Origin: Flemingiibacterium sp045644145
Lineage (GTDB): Bacteria; Bacillota; Clostridia; Oscillospirales; CAG-272
Reading direction: 5' to 3'
Assembly (NCBI GenBank): GCA_045644145.1
Contig: JAZRGK010000047.1
Coordinates: forward strand, 1 to 32,415
Length of the DNA stretch: 32,415 nucleotides
Shown: one piece after another, positions 7,455 through 15,762 of the stretch
How the letters are laid out: every line of letters starts with the position of its first letter
Numbering within the stretch: position 1 is the first letter of the stretch
The notes under the pieces: generated by a model
Told to the model about the DNA's origin: nothing
Databases searched by the model: none
Seen by the model: the letters and a program-made list of their open reading frames with translations, nothing else
Program-made: the position numbers and the translations under genes

Positions 7455-8687
7455 TTATTTATTCTTGATCTTATCCCAATAAGCCTTCGCCGCCTGCTCG
7501 GTCTTGTTTTCACCGTATTCATAGTAGCGTTCATTTTTTAAATCATCGGGAAGATACTGCTGTTTTACATAATGCTCCGGGTAATCGTGTGGATACTTAT
7601 ATCCCACAAAATTGGGGCTTCGCAGGTGAGTTGGCACATTCTGTCCTTTGCCAGCCCCAATATCCGCATTTGCCGCCGCAAGAGCCGAATATGCGCTGTT
7701 TGATTTAGGGGCTGTGGCAAGCATGACCGCCGCATTGACAAGCGGTATACGCCCCTCGGGAAGTCCAAGCTCGCGGGCACTTTCAACGCAGGCACGGGTT
7801 ATCACCGCCGCCATGGGGTACGCAAGCCCGATATCCTCACTTGCTATTACCTGAAGCCGTCTGCACGCTGATACAAGATCGCCGCCCTCAAGGAGCTTCG
7901 CAAGATAAAACACCGCCGCATCGGGATCTGAGCCTCGTATTGACTTCTGCAGGCAGGATAAAAGATCGTAGTGCACATCTCCTGCACGGTCAAAGCTTCC
8001 CAGCACCTTAGGAGTAAACGAGCGTATAAGCTCCGCAGTTATTTCTCCGCCCTCCGCCGCCGCAAGATAGAATGAATTTTCAAGTAAACCTATGCTTCTT
8101 CGTACATCCCCTGTGCCTGCGCCGGAAAGCACGGTATACGCCTCATCCCCACATGTGACGGATGCTCCCTCATCGGCGTTGAGTCTTTCAAGAGTCCGAA
8201 TAAGTGCTCGCTTTATTTCAGGCGCCGATACGGGCTTGAATTCAAACACCGCCGAACGGGAAATTATGGCGTTGTAAACGTAAAAATAGGGGTTTTCCGT
8301 AGTAGAAGCAATAAGCGTGATGCGTCCGTCCTCCATATATTCGAGAAGCGACTGCTGCTGCTTTTTATTGAAATACTGTATTTCGTCAAGATAAAGAAGA
8401 ATTCCCGTGCTTCCGTATATAGTGCCCGTTTCCTCGATAACTTCCTTCACGTCAGCAAGGCTTGCGGTGGTGGCATTGAGCTTTCTGAGGGTCATGCCGG
8501 AGCGCTCGGCAACGATATTCGCCGCCGTAGTCTTGCCGGTGCCGGGCGGGCCAAAGAATATCATATTTGTTATGTGTCCCGACTCCACCGTTCGGCGCAG
8601 AACTCCGTTTTTTCCTACGAGATGCTCCTGCCCCACCATATCATCAAAGGACAGCGGTCTTACTTTGTCGGCAAGAGGTCTTATCAT
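7455..8687 (-). CDS. rarA: Replication-associated AAA+ ATPase RarA (MgsA)
   Basis: A 410-residue clamp-loader-like AAA+ ATPase that acts at stalled replication forks. Motifs: Walker A GPPGTGKT (46-53), Walker B LYLDEI (98-103), sensor 1 region ASTTENP (127-133) and a C-terminal MgsA domain ending in the conserved PKSNSAYSAL and PHDYPEHYVKQQYLP segments. The stretch after Walker B, DEIQYFNKKQQ, differs from the usual DEVHRFNKAQQ but keeps its spacing. The ATG at 8687 overlaps the recG stop codon in an ATGA arrangement, so the two are translationally coupled. Confidence 0.95.
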   Translation of the reverse strand: MIRPLADKVRPLSFDDMVGQEHLVGKNGVLRRTVESGHITNMIFFGPPGTGKTTAANIVAERSGMTLRKLNATTASLADVKEVIEETGTIYGSTGILLYLDEIQYFNKKQQQSLLEYMEDGRITLIASTTENPYFYVYNAIISRSAVFEFKPVSAPEIKRALIRTLERLNADEGASVTCGDEAYTVLSGAGTGDVRRSIGLLENSFYLAAAEGGEITAELIRSFTPKVLGSFDRAGDVHYDLLSCLQKSIRGSDPDAAVFYLAKLLEGGDLVSACRRLQVIASEDIGLAYPMAAVITRACVESARELGLPEGRIPLVNAAVMLATAPKSNSAYSALAAANADIGAGKGQNVPTHLRSPNFVGYKYPHDYPEHYVKQQYLPDDLKNERYYEYGENKTEQAAKAYWDKIKNK

Positions 8688-10762
8688 ATCTGATTTTCCC
8701 CTTTCTTCTGTTTTTCAAGTCTTGCCGCACGCACCGCGGCATCAAAAAGCTCCGTATCCCGACATAGATTTGCAAGCTTGAACCGAAGCTCTCCATGCTG
8801 GCGTATCTCCTCATCGCCCGAGCGGAGAAAATCGCCCGGCCCTCGCTCCGCAAGGTCGTATTCCGATATCTTGAAGCCGTCATAGGTGGTACGCATGATT
8901 TCTAAACGCTCTTTTGCCGAGCTTCCCTGCTTTGTTTCGGACACAAGCACGCAGTAGGATTTCGCCGCACCGCGTCCCACACGTCCGCGAAGCTGATGAA
9001 GCTGTGACAGACCGAATCTTTCGGCGTTTTCGACTATCATAAGCACGGCGTTGGGAACATTTACGCCAACCTCAATAACCGTGGTCGACACAAGCACATC
9101 CATTTCGCCAGCCGCAAAGGCTGACATAACAGCATCCTTTTCGGCGGACTTCATTTTACCATGGACACATCCGACTCTAAGCCCCGGAAGCATCCCCGAA
9201 AGCTCCTCAGCCCATGCTACCGCCGCTTTGGGCGGTGTTTTGGGGCACATGATTTCGTTTATATCGTAACCGAAGTCAAATAGCTGAATATCCTCTTGAG
9301 ATACCTCGCCGTCCTCGGTTTCCTCAACCGCCGGGCATACCACATAGGTCTGATGACCGCTTGCGGCATGCTTCTTAATGAAATTGTTCAGCCTTTCTCT
9401 GTAACCCTCATTAACCACAAAGGTTTCCACACGCTGTCTGCCCGCCGGCATCTCATCAAGCACCGACATGTCGATTTCCCCATACAGAAACATAGCAAGA
9501 GTACGGGGAATAGGCGTTGCGCTCATGGTAAGCTGATGGCAGGTATCCGCACCGCCCTTCATAAGAAATGCTTCACGCTGTCCCACACCAAACCTATGCT
9601 GTTCGTCGCATATAACAAGCCCGAGCTTTGAAAAATTCACCTCATCACCGATAAGAGCATGTGTACCGATAAGCACGCCTACCGTTCCGTCTGAAAGCTC
9701 TGCGAGAAGCTCTCGTCTTGCTTTACCCTTCACCGAGCCGGTAAGCAGTCCGCATTTTATATTAAGTCCGCCGAGAAGCTCCGATAAATCATTATAATGT
9801 TGTACGGCAAGTATCTCCGTTGGAGCCATAATGGCGCACTGATAGCCATTCTTCACCGCTAAATACGCAGCGGCGGCGGCAACGGCTGTTTTACCGCTTC
9901 CAACATCACCGCAAAGCAGTCTGCGCATGGGAATTCCCGATGCCATATCATCGGCAATTTCACCTACAGAGCGCGTCTGCGCACTGGTCAGCGAATAGGG
10001 GAACTTGCCTATAAACGGTGTTGTGTCCGTATCCGAAAAGCGCGGTGCACATACGTCAGTTCGCTTTTTGCCGTCAACACCGAGAGCAAAGCGGTACAGT
10101 TCCTCGAATATAAGTCGCCTTTTTGCGGTCTCGAGGGACTTAAAATCCTTAGGGGCATGTATTCCCCGAAGCGCCGTACCGATTGCGCAAAGTCCGTTTT
10201 CTTTTCGGGTTTCTTCGTCTATAATATCGGGGATACTGTCCCCAAGCTCCGCAAGTGCGGTAGTAACAAGTCCCGAAAGAAGCTTGCCTGTCACCCCCGA
10301 AGTCAGCGGATAGACCGCCACAAGGGGCGGCAATGGCTTACCCTCTATAATCGGCTCAACCTTGGGAGAGGAAAGAAGAATTTTTCCGTTCTCCTTCGTT
10401 ACCTTGCCGAAAAAGCGGTATTCCCCACCCTTTACCACGGCATCCTTCATGTAGGGCTGATTGAAAAATGTTATCTCACAGCTTCCCGAAGCATCAAATG
10501 CTCTTAACTTTCCGAGAACCATCTCCCGCTTCAATCTGGCATTCTTCACCTCGGTTGCCGCCGTGAGAATAAATGCCGCCACCTCGCCGTTTTCGGCGTC
10601 GGCAAGCGGCTTTATATTTCCTCTGAACTCATAGGCGCGCGGAAAATGGTACAGAAGCTTTCCAACCGTGGTGATTCCAAGCTTCGACAGCGCTTTGGCT
10701 CTGGTTTCGCCAACTCCACGCATATACTGTATACTGGTATCAAATGTTATCTGCATTTTCAA
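8684..10762 (-). CDS. recG: ATP-dependent DNA helicase RecG
   Basis: A 692-residue branch-migration helicase that regresses stalled forks and processes Holliday junctions. It has the N-terminal wedge/OB domain, then a superfamily 2 motor: GDVGSGKT (285-292), DEQH box (386-389), SATPIPRTLA and QLRGRVGRG. Length is normal. The start is uncertain: TTG at 10762 (Leu-Lys-Met) and ATG at 10756 are both possible, and neither has a clear ribosome binding site. Translation may depend on coupling to proB, whose stop codon is 35 bases upstream. It overlaps rarA by 4 bases. Confidence 0.96.
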   Translation of the reverse strand: MKMQITFDTSIQYMRGVGETRAKALSKLGITTVGKLLYHFPRAYEFRGNIKPLADAENGEVAAFILTAATEVKNARLKREMVLGKLRAFDASGSCEITFFNQPYMKDAVVKGGEYRFFGKVTKENGKILLSSPKVEPIIEGKPLPPLVAVYPLTSGVTGKLLSGLVTTALAELGDSIPDIIDEETRKENGLCAIGTALRGIHAPKDFKSLETAKRRLIFEELYRFALGVDGKKRTDVCAPRFSDTDTTPFIGKFPYSLTSAQTRSVGEIADDMASGIPMRRLLCGDVGSGKTAVAAAAAYLAVKNGYQCAIMAPTEILAVQHYNDLSELLGGLNIKCGLLTGSVKGKARRELLAELSDGTVGVLIGTHALIGDEVNFSKLGLVICDEQHRFGVGQREAFLMKGGADTCHQLTMSATPIPRTLAMFLYGEIDMSVLDEMPAGRQRVETFVVNEGYRERLNNFIKKHAASGHQTYVVCPAVEETEDGEVSQEDIQLFDFGYDINEIMCPKTPPKAAVAWAEELSGMLPGLRVGCVHGKMKSAEKDAVMSAFAAGEMDVLVSTTVIEVGVNVPNAVLMIVENAERFGLSQLHQLRGRVGRGAAKSYCVLVSETKQGSSAKERLEIMRTTYDGFKISEYDLAERGPGDFLRSGDEEIRQHGELRFKLANLCRDTELFDAAVRAARLEKQKKGENQI

Positions 10763-10797
10763 TACCGTGGCTTTTGACTTGCAAAAGCTTCCTTAAA

Positions 10798-11586
10798 TCA
10801 TCTTCTTGCCGCGAAATATGTACCAACATGCTTTCCGTCTGAAATATCGTAAAGCACCTCGGGGTTCTTTCCGTTTACGATAAGCATGGGAATCCCGGCT
10901 TCCGTAACAAGCTGTGCCGCCTTGATCTTGGTGATCATACCGCCCGTACCGCGGTCTGTGCCGGCACCGCCCGCGTAGGAGATAACCGTTTCGTCGATAA
11001 TATCCACGCGGTCTATAAGCTTGGCAGAGGGATTCTTTCTGGGATCGCAGTCGTAAAGACCGTCTATATCCGACATGTTTATAAGAATATCCGCACCGCA
11101 CACAAGAGCAACGTAGGCAGAAAGTGTATCGTTTCCGCCGAATTTCAGTTCCTCAACGGAAATTGGGTCGTTTTCGTTGACTATAGGCACGCATCCAAGC
11201 TTTAAAAGCTCGCGGAAGGTATTTTTCGCGTTAGTACGGCGAATATCGTTGTCAATTATGTCCTTGGTCATAAGCATCTGTCCCACGGTATGACCGTAGG
11301 TTGCAAAAAACTGCTCGTACACCTGCATAAGCGCCGCCTGACCGATTGCGGCAAGCGCCTGCTTTTCCTCGGTGCTCTCCGGACGTCTGCCAAGATTGAG
11401 TCTGGAAATACCTGCCGCCACTGCGCCGGAGCTGACAAGGACTACTTCGTGTCCTCTGTTTTTGAAATCGGAAAGAATCCGTACAAGCAGCTCCATGCGG
11501 CGGAGATCAAGGTTTCCCGTAGTGTGTGTAAGCGTATTTGAGCCTATTTTTACAACAATACGGGAGCTTTTATCAAGAATACTCAT
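10798..11586 (-). CDS. proB: Glutamate 5-kinase ProB, short form without PUA domain
   Basis: Phosphorylates glutamate to gamma-glutamyl phosphate, the first step of proline synthesis. The 262 residues cover only the amino-acid kinase domain: VVKIGSNTL near the start, VLVSSGAVAAG, NENDPISVEELKFGGNDTLSA, and GTGGMITKIKAA for nucleotide binding. The C-terminal PUA domain of the approximately 370-residue Escherichia coli enzyme is missing; short forms are known in other bacteria. The partner gene proA is not adjacent; recG follows instead. The ATG at 11586 has only a weak CGGAAAT ribosome binding site. It lies 24 bases after the lipoprotein gene in the same apparent operon. Confidence 0.93.
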   Translation of the reverse strand: MSILDKSSRIVVKIGSNTLTHTTGNLDLRRMELLVRILSDFKNRGHEVVLVSSGAVAAGISRLNLGRRPESTEEKQALAAIGQAALMQVYEQFFATYGHTVGQMLMTKDIIDNDIRRTNAKNTFRELLKLGCVPIVNENDPISVEELKFGGNDTLSAYVALVCGADILINMSDIDGLYDCDPRKNPSAKLIDRVDIIDETVISYAGGAGTDRGTGGMITKIKAAQLVTEAGIPMLIVNGKNPEVLYDISDGKHVGTYFAARR

Positions 11587-11610
11587 TTTATTTCCGAAAA
11601 TCCCTTATAA

Positions 11611-12186
11611 TTACTGAGCAAAGCAAGCGATCAGCGCGCTAAGAGCCGCTTCATCGGAATAGGTAAAGCATATCTCGGAAACACGGTCGCCGAGAACTGC
11701 GCGGTATATGCATTGATAGAGTGCCGACTCGCCCATGCTTACAGTATAAACTGTGCCCTTGTATGTCTTGCCGCCGAAGGATACGTCCTTCGCAGATGAA
11801 GCCTCTACAGAAAGACCGTTTGCTTCAAATTGGGATTTGATATCGGCAAGCTGTGCCTCATCATAATCCTTTAAGCTCATCCCTTCGGGCATAAGTGCAC
11901 TTCTTACAAGCACTGTGTTATAGTTCTCGTCAGTTGCCATCATTTCGTAATCAGCCATATCATCTTCACTGATAAGTTCCTCAAATTCCTCATCGGATGC
12001 CATTACTACGTTAGATGCAGGAGTAAACTTGATTCCGCTCCAAGTGCTTTCGTATCCGCTTTCGGTCACGGTTCCTGCGGTGTATTCGGGTACATCTGTA
12101 TAAACTGCGTCTGATGCCTTTCCGCATCCGGTCACAATAAGGGACGAGATTAAAAGTGCGCTGAGAATAAGAGCTGTTTTTTTCAT
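11611..12186 (-). CDS. Small secreted lipoprotein of unknown function
   Basis: A 191-residue protein with a lipoprotein signal peptide: MKK, a hydrophobic stretch and the lipobox VTGC with the lipidated cysteine at 21. The mature part is acidic and soluble; no catalytic motif is evident to me. An ATG 9 bases further upstream (12195) is in frame but directly abuts the AAGGAG ribosome binding site, so 12186, with proper spacing, is the likelier start. It is the first gene of the run leading into proB, recG, rarA and ymdB. No function can be assigned; a link to the DNA-repair genes is not implied beyond shared transcription. Confidence 0.85.
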   Translation of the reverse strand: MKKTALILSALLISSLIVTGCGKASDAVYTDVPEYTAGTVTESGYESTWSGIKFTPASNVVMASDEEFEELISEDDMADYEMMATDENYNTVLVRSALMPEGMSLKDYDEAQLADIKSQFEANGLSVEASSAKDVSFGGKTYKGTVYTVSMGESALYQCIYRAVLGDRVSEICFTYSDEAALSALIACFAQ

Positions 12187-12312
12187 GGTATACATCTCCT
12201 TGTTATAAAATTAGGGCAGATTAATATAAATTTTCAAAAATTTTCGCAAATGGGCTTTGCAAAACGCCATTTTTATATTATAATAATAACAGTTACATTA
12301 CCCACCGATTAT

Positions 12313-12341
12313 ATTATACCTTGTCTTTTATAAAATTGCAA
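12313..12341 (-). promoter_or_regulatory. Promoter of the lipoprotein-proB-recG-rarA-ymdB run
   Basis: On the minus strand TTGCAA (12341 to 12336) and TATAAT (12318 to 12313) are 17 bases apart. The predicted leader is about 115 bases and contains an A/T-rich stretch with an imperfect stem near 12270-12245. The remaining divergent gap to the U32 gene (12342-12387) shows no clear plus-strand promoter. Confidence 0.75.
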
Positions 12342-12387
12342 GAGTTTCAAGGCAAAATATATTACTAAAAACCGAAAGTGAACAATT

Positions 12388-14433
12388 ATGTATAAATCTG
12401 TACACATTCCGGAGCTGCTCGCACCTGCCGGCTCACCCGACGCCCTTGATGCCGCCATCGCAGGCGGTGCCGATGCAGTTTATTTCGGCGGCGCACTGTT
12501 CAACGCCCGTATGAACGCCAAAAACTTCTCAGGCGATAGCCTTAGAGATGCTATACACAAATGTCGTCTTTACGGTGTAAAAACAAATATTACGTTAAAC
12601 ACCTTGGTTCACGACCGTGAAATGAGCGATGTGCTTAAGTATGTAGAAGAGCTGTACACGCTGGGCGCGGATGCGCTTATTGTAGCGGACCTTGGTGCGG
12701 CAAGTCTTATTAAGAGGTATTTCCCCGACTTTGAGCTTCATGCAAGCACCCAGACAGCAGGGCACAATACCGATGCGGCACGGGTTCTCGCCGAGCTTGG
12801 ATTTTCCCGTATGGTAGCGGCCAGAGAGCTGTCATTTGGCGACCTCTCTACACTCTGCCAAAATTCGCCCATAGAAACAGAGCTGTTCATACACGGTGCA
12901 ATCTGTGTTTCCCAGTCCGGCGGATGTCTTGCAAGCTCTCTTATCGGCGGAAGAAGCGGAAACCGTGGCGAATGTGCCCAACCCTGCCGCCTACCATACA
13001 GATGTGCCGCGAAAAACGGACGTGACACATATGCCCTGAGCCTTAAAGATATGTGCCTTGCTTCCCATATTACGGATATTCTTTCCCTCGGAGCGGCTTC
13101 CTTAAAAATCGAGGGCAGGATGAAATCTCCCGAATACGTCTACGGCGTAACGCGCATATACCGCCAACTGCTTGATGAAAGGCGTAACGCCTCGGCAGAG
13201 GAAATTTCAAAGCTTCATGTGCTGTTTTCAAGAAGCGGATTTACGGACGGCTATTTCACAAAGAAAATCGACAAAACAATGCTCGGTATCAGAACGGATG
13301 CCAACAAAGCTGAAACCTCAGCGCATACCGCAAAGCCCACCGACTTCGCCGCTCTTATAAAAGAGCGCCGCCGTCCTCTTAATATGCACCTTCGAATAGA
13401 AGCGGACAAGCCTGCCTCGCTTACGGCAGAGCTTGACGGGTATTCCGTAACCGTAACGGGCGCTGTGCCGGATAAAGCCATAAATCAGCCGCTCACATAT
13501 GAGGCAGTCATAAAAAATCTCGAAAAGCTGGGCGGCACTCCTTTTATGCCCGGAAGCGGCTCTGTCCGTCTTGACGATGGGCTTATAATGCCGCTTTCTG
13601 CCATCAACTCGCTTCGTCGGGATGCGGTAGACGAGATAACGAAAAAGCTCACTCTGCCACGCGAAGCGAAGCTTCCCGAAAAGCTCTGCGCACCGGAGTA
13701 TGCTCCTGCACCGCAGAAAAAGACGGCACGCTTCCACACATACGAGTCTATACCCGAAAATGCAAGCAACCTTGACGCCGTATACCTGCCTTTAGAAAAA
13801 TTCTCCCCCGAAATGACCGACCGTGTAACCGGCGTCATAATTCCGCCCGTAGTCTTCGATTCCGAAAAAGCAGAGATAAAGGCTATGCTTGACGGCGCAT
13901 ATGCGGCAGGCATACGCCATACACTTGTGTCAAATCTCGGTCATATACAAATGGCAAAGGATACAGGAATGACACTGCACGGCGATTTCAGGCTGAATAT
14001 CTACAACGCCTACACCGAGGATGTGCTCGCGGCTCTTGGTTTTGCCGACCTTATGGCATCCCCTGAGCTTACATTGCCGAAACTTCGCGACTTGGGACTC
14101 TCACCCATCATATACGGACGTGTACCGCTTATGACACTTGAAAAGTGTGTTATCCGTGAGCTTTACTCCTGCGAGGAATGTGAAAAGCGCGATTTTCTCG
14201 CTATCCGCGACAGAAAGGGTACAGATTTCCCCCTCACAAGAGCGTGGAAACACAGAAATATCATGTACAACAGCGTACCCGTCTATATGGAAGACAAGAA
14301 AGACGAGCTTACTAAATTCCGCATTTCCGGCGGACACTATATTTTCACCGATGAATCTAAAAAGAGAGCGGATGAGATACTATCGGGCAGAGCCTCTGCC
14401 GATACCGCCAAGATAAGGAGAATATCCAAATGA
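12388..14433 (+). CDS. U32-family protein (putative RNA hydroxylase, formerly peptidase)
   Basis: A 681-residue U32-family protein. The N-terminus (ELLAPAGSPDALDAAIAGGADAVYFGG in part, residues 9-35) is the U32 signature, and HGAICVSQSGGC to GNRGECAQPCR (169-201) holds the conserved cysteines 173, 180, 196 and 200. A further CEEC is at 595-598. The middle part matches the collagenase-like DUF3656 arrangement of the long subgroup. Characterised relatives are TrhP (tRNA uridine-34 hydroxylation) and RlhA (23S rRNA C2501 hydroxylation), not true peptidases, so an RNA-hydroxylation role is inferred. The exact substrate is unknown. The start ATG 12388 has a weak GAAAG-type site. Its stop overlaps the dut start (ATGA). 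Confidence 0.9.
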   Translation: MYKSVHIPELLAPAGSPDALDAAIAGGADAVYFGGALFNARMNAKNFSGDSLRDAIHKCRLYGVKTNITLNTLVHDREMSDVLKYVEELYTLGADALIVADLGAASLIKRYFPDFELHASTQTAGHNTDAARVLAELGFSRMVAARELSFGDLSTLCQNSPIETELFIHGAICVSQSGGCLASSLIGGRSGNRGECAQPCRLPYRCAAKNGRDTYALSLKDMCLASHITDILSLGAASLKIEGRMKSPEYVYGVTRIYRQLLDERRNASAEEISKLHVLFSRSGFTDGYFTKKIDKTMLGIRTDANKAETSAHTAKPTDFAALIKERRRPLNMHLRIEADKPASLTAELDGYSVTVTGAVPDKAINQPLTYEAVIKNLEKLGGTPFMPGSGSVRLDDGLIMPLSAINSLRRDAVDEITKKLTLPREAKLPEKLCAPEYAPAPQKKTARFHTYESIPENASNLDAVYLPLEKFSPEMTDRVTGVIIPPVVFDSEKAEIKAMLDGAYAAGIRHTLVSNLGHIQMAKDTGMTLHGDFRLNIYNAYTEDVLAALGFADLMASPELTLPKLRDLGLSPIIYGRVPLMTLEKCVIRELYSCEECEKRDFLAIRDRKGTDFPLTRAWKHRNIMYNSVPVYMEDKKDELTKFRISGGHYIFTDESKKRADEILSGRASADTAKIRRISK

Positions 14434-14879
14434 ATGAAATAAACGTAAAGATAAAGCTTCTGCGAGAGGGAATAAACGTGCCCGAGTATGCCACAGCAGG
14501 CTCTGCGGCAGTAGACCTGCGCTCTGCGGCAGACGGTGAGGTGGTAATCGAACCCCATGGCAAGGCACTTATTCCGTCGGGCATCGCCATATCCCCCGAA
14601 ACCTCAGGCGTTGTGGCAATAGTCGCCGCAAGGAGCGGTCTTTCCACAAAGCACGGCATAACCCTCGCCAACGGAATCGGCGTTATTGACAGCGACTACA
14701 GAGGCGAAATTTCCGTTTCCCTCATTAACCGCTCGGATGTACCGTACACGGTAATGCCCGGCGACCGTATTGCCCAGCTTATGTTTGTGCCCGTCATGCA
14801 TGCGGTGTTCACCGAAACGGATGAACTTGATGAAACCGAACGCGGTACGGGCGGTTTTGGCTCAACAGGTAAAAAGTAA
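14430..14879 (+). CDS. dut: dUTP diphosphatase Dut
   Basis: A 149-residue trimeric-type dUTPase that converts dUTP to dUMP and pyrophosphate, keeping uracil out of DNA and feeding thymidylate synthesis. All five family motifs are visible: AGSAAVDLRS, PSGIA, the RSGLSTKHGI to DSDYRGEI segment, RIAQLMF, and the C-terminal glycine-rich RGTGGFGSTGK. Length is normal. The ATG at 14430 overlaps the upstream TGA stop and has AAGGAGA 8 bases upstream. The next gene starts 10 bases after its stop codon, and that gene's ribosome binding site overlaps the dut stop codon. Confidence 0.97.
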   Translation: MNEINVKIKLLREGINVPEYATAGSAAVDLRSAADGEVVIEPHGKALIPSGIAISPETSGVVAIVAARSGLSTKHGITLANGIGVIDSDYRGEISVSLINRSDVPYTVMPGDRIAQLMFVPVMHAVFTETDELDETERGTGGFGSTGKK

Positions 14880-14889
14880 GGAGAATATC

Positions 14890-15144
14890 ATGGCAAAAAG
14901 TAAGCTTTACAATACATTTTTAGTGCTCATGGGCATCGTCATCGGCACCTTTGTGGGAAACATCTGCAAAAGCATTACTGCGCTGTCATGGCTTGCGTTC
15001 GGTATAGACTTCGGCATGAACTCACCGCTGACCCTTGACCTCGGCATAATGCAGCTCACATTCGCCATCAGCATAAATCTTACTTTGGCGGTAGTAATAT
15101 TTATAATACTCTCACTCATTATCGGGAGGGCTATTGCAAAATGA
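14890..15144 (+). CDS. DUF4321 small membrane protein
   Basis: An 84-residue protein with two hydrophobic segments (about residues 8-27 and 54-80), resembling the DUF4321 family, which is of unknown function. A longer reading from 14770 is open but lies inside dut. ATG 14890 follows TAAGGAGA with good spacing and gives MAKSKLYNTFL, a normal start for this family. It sits between dut and maf; in several Clostridia DUF4321 genes lie just before maf. Its TGA stop overlaps the maf ATG (ATGA). It is probably embedded in the cytoplasmic membrane; no function is known. Confidence 0.85.
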   Translation: MAKSKLYNTFLVLMGIVIGTFVGNICKSITALSWLAFGIDFGMNSPLTLDLGIMQLTFAISINLTLAVVIFIILSLIIGRAIAK

Positions 15145-15761
15145 TGCCTCAGTTTATTTTAGCCTCAAACTCACCGCGCCGCCGCGAGATACTCACCATG
15201 CTTGGCATAGATTTCGAGGTAATCGTATCGGACTGCGACGAAAATATAGAAAACGGACTTTCACCGAACACCGCAGTCTGCGAGCTTGCGCGCCGCAAGG
15301 CTGAGGCGGTTTTCCGAGATCTTCCAAACGCTGACAACTGCATCGTGCTCGGCTCTGATACTATGGTCTGGGACGGCACACGCCCCCTTGGCAAACCCAA
15401 GGACAAGGATGATGCATACAATACGCTAATGTCCCTCTCGGATAAGGAACACTCCGTATTTACGGGAATCGCGCTTATAGGGAATATAGACGGCAAAACC
15501 GTATCCGTAAGCGAAGCCGCCGAAACCAAGGTGGTATTCGCTGAGCTTTCCGAAGCAGAAGTAAGGAGCTACGTTGACAGCGGAGAGCCGCTTGATAAGG
15601 CAGGCTCATACGGTATTCAAGGGCGTGGCGGAATTTTTGTAAAGGAGCTTCACGGGGACTATTACAATGTGGTGGGACTTCCCATATCCCTTATGCGCCA
15701 GATGCTTAAACGCCACTTCGGTCTTGATACCGAAGATTATGTGGGAAAGGTGAAAAAATAA
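15141..15761 (+). CDS. maf: Maf-family nucleoside triphosphate pyrophosphatase
   Basis: A 206-residue Maf/YhdE-type house-cleaning enzyme that hydrolyses non-canonical or excess NTPs (dTTP/UTP in characterised relatives) to monophosphates. Family motifs: ILASNSPRRREIL near the N-terminus, GSDTMVW, the KPKDKDDA segment, ETKVVF and DKAGSYGIQGRGG. The gene starts with tandem ATG codons at 15141 and 15144; the first overlaps the upstream stop codon. GGGAGG lies at 15124-15129. It is followed at 1 base by the MreB-like gene, the remains of the common maf-radC-mreBCD order of Bacillota. Confidence 0.96.
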   Translation: MMPQFILASNSPRRREILTMLGIDFEVIVSDCDENIENGLSPNTAVCELARRKAEAVFRDLPNADNCIVLGSDTMVWDGTRPLGKPKDKDDAYNTLMSLSDKEHSVFTGIALIGNIDGKTVSVSEAAETKVVFAELSEAEVRSYVDSGEPLDKAGSYGIQGRGGIFVKELHGDYYNVVGLPISLMRQMLKRHFGLDTEDYVGKVKK

Positions 15762-15762
15762 T

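Noticed and set aside
14770..14889. A longer N-terminus for the DUF4321 protein
   Set aside because: The extra 40 codons overlap dut, and a proper ribosome binding site stands before ATG 14890.
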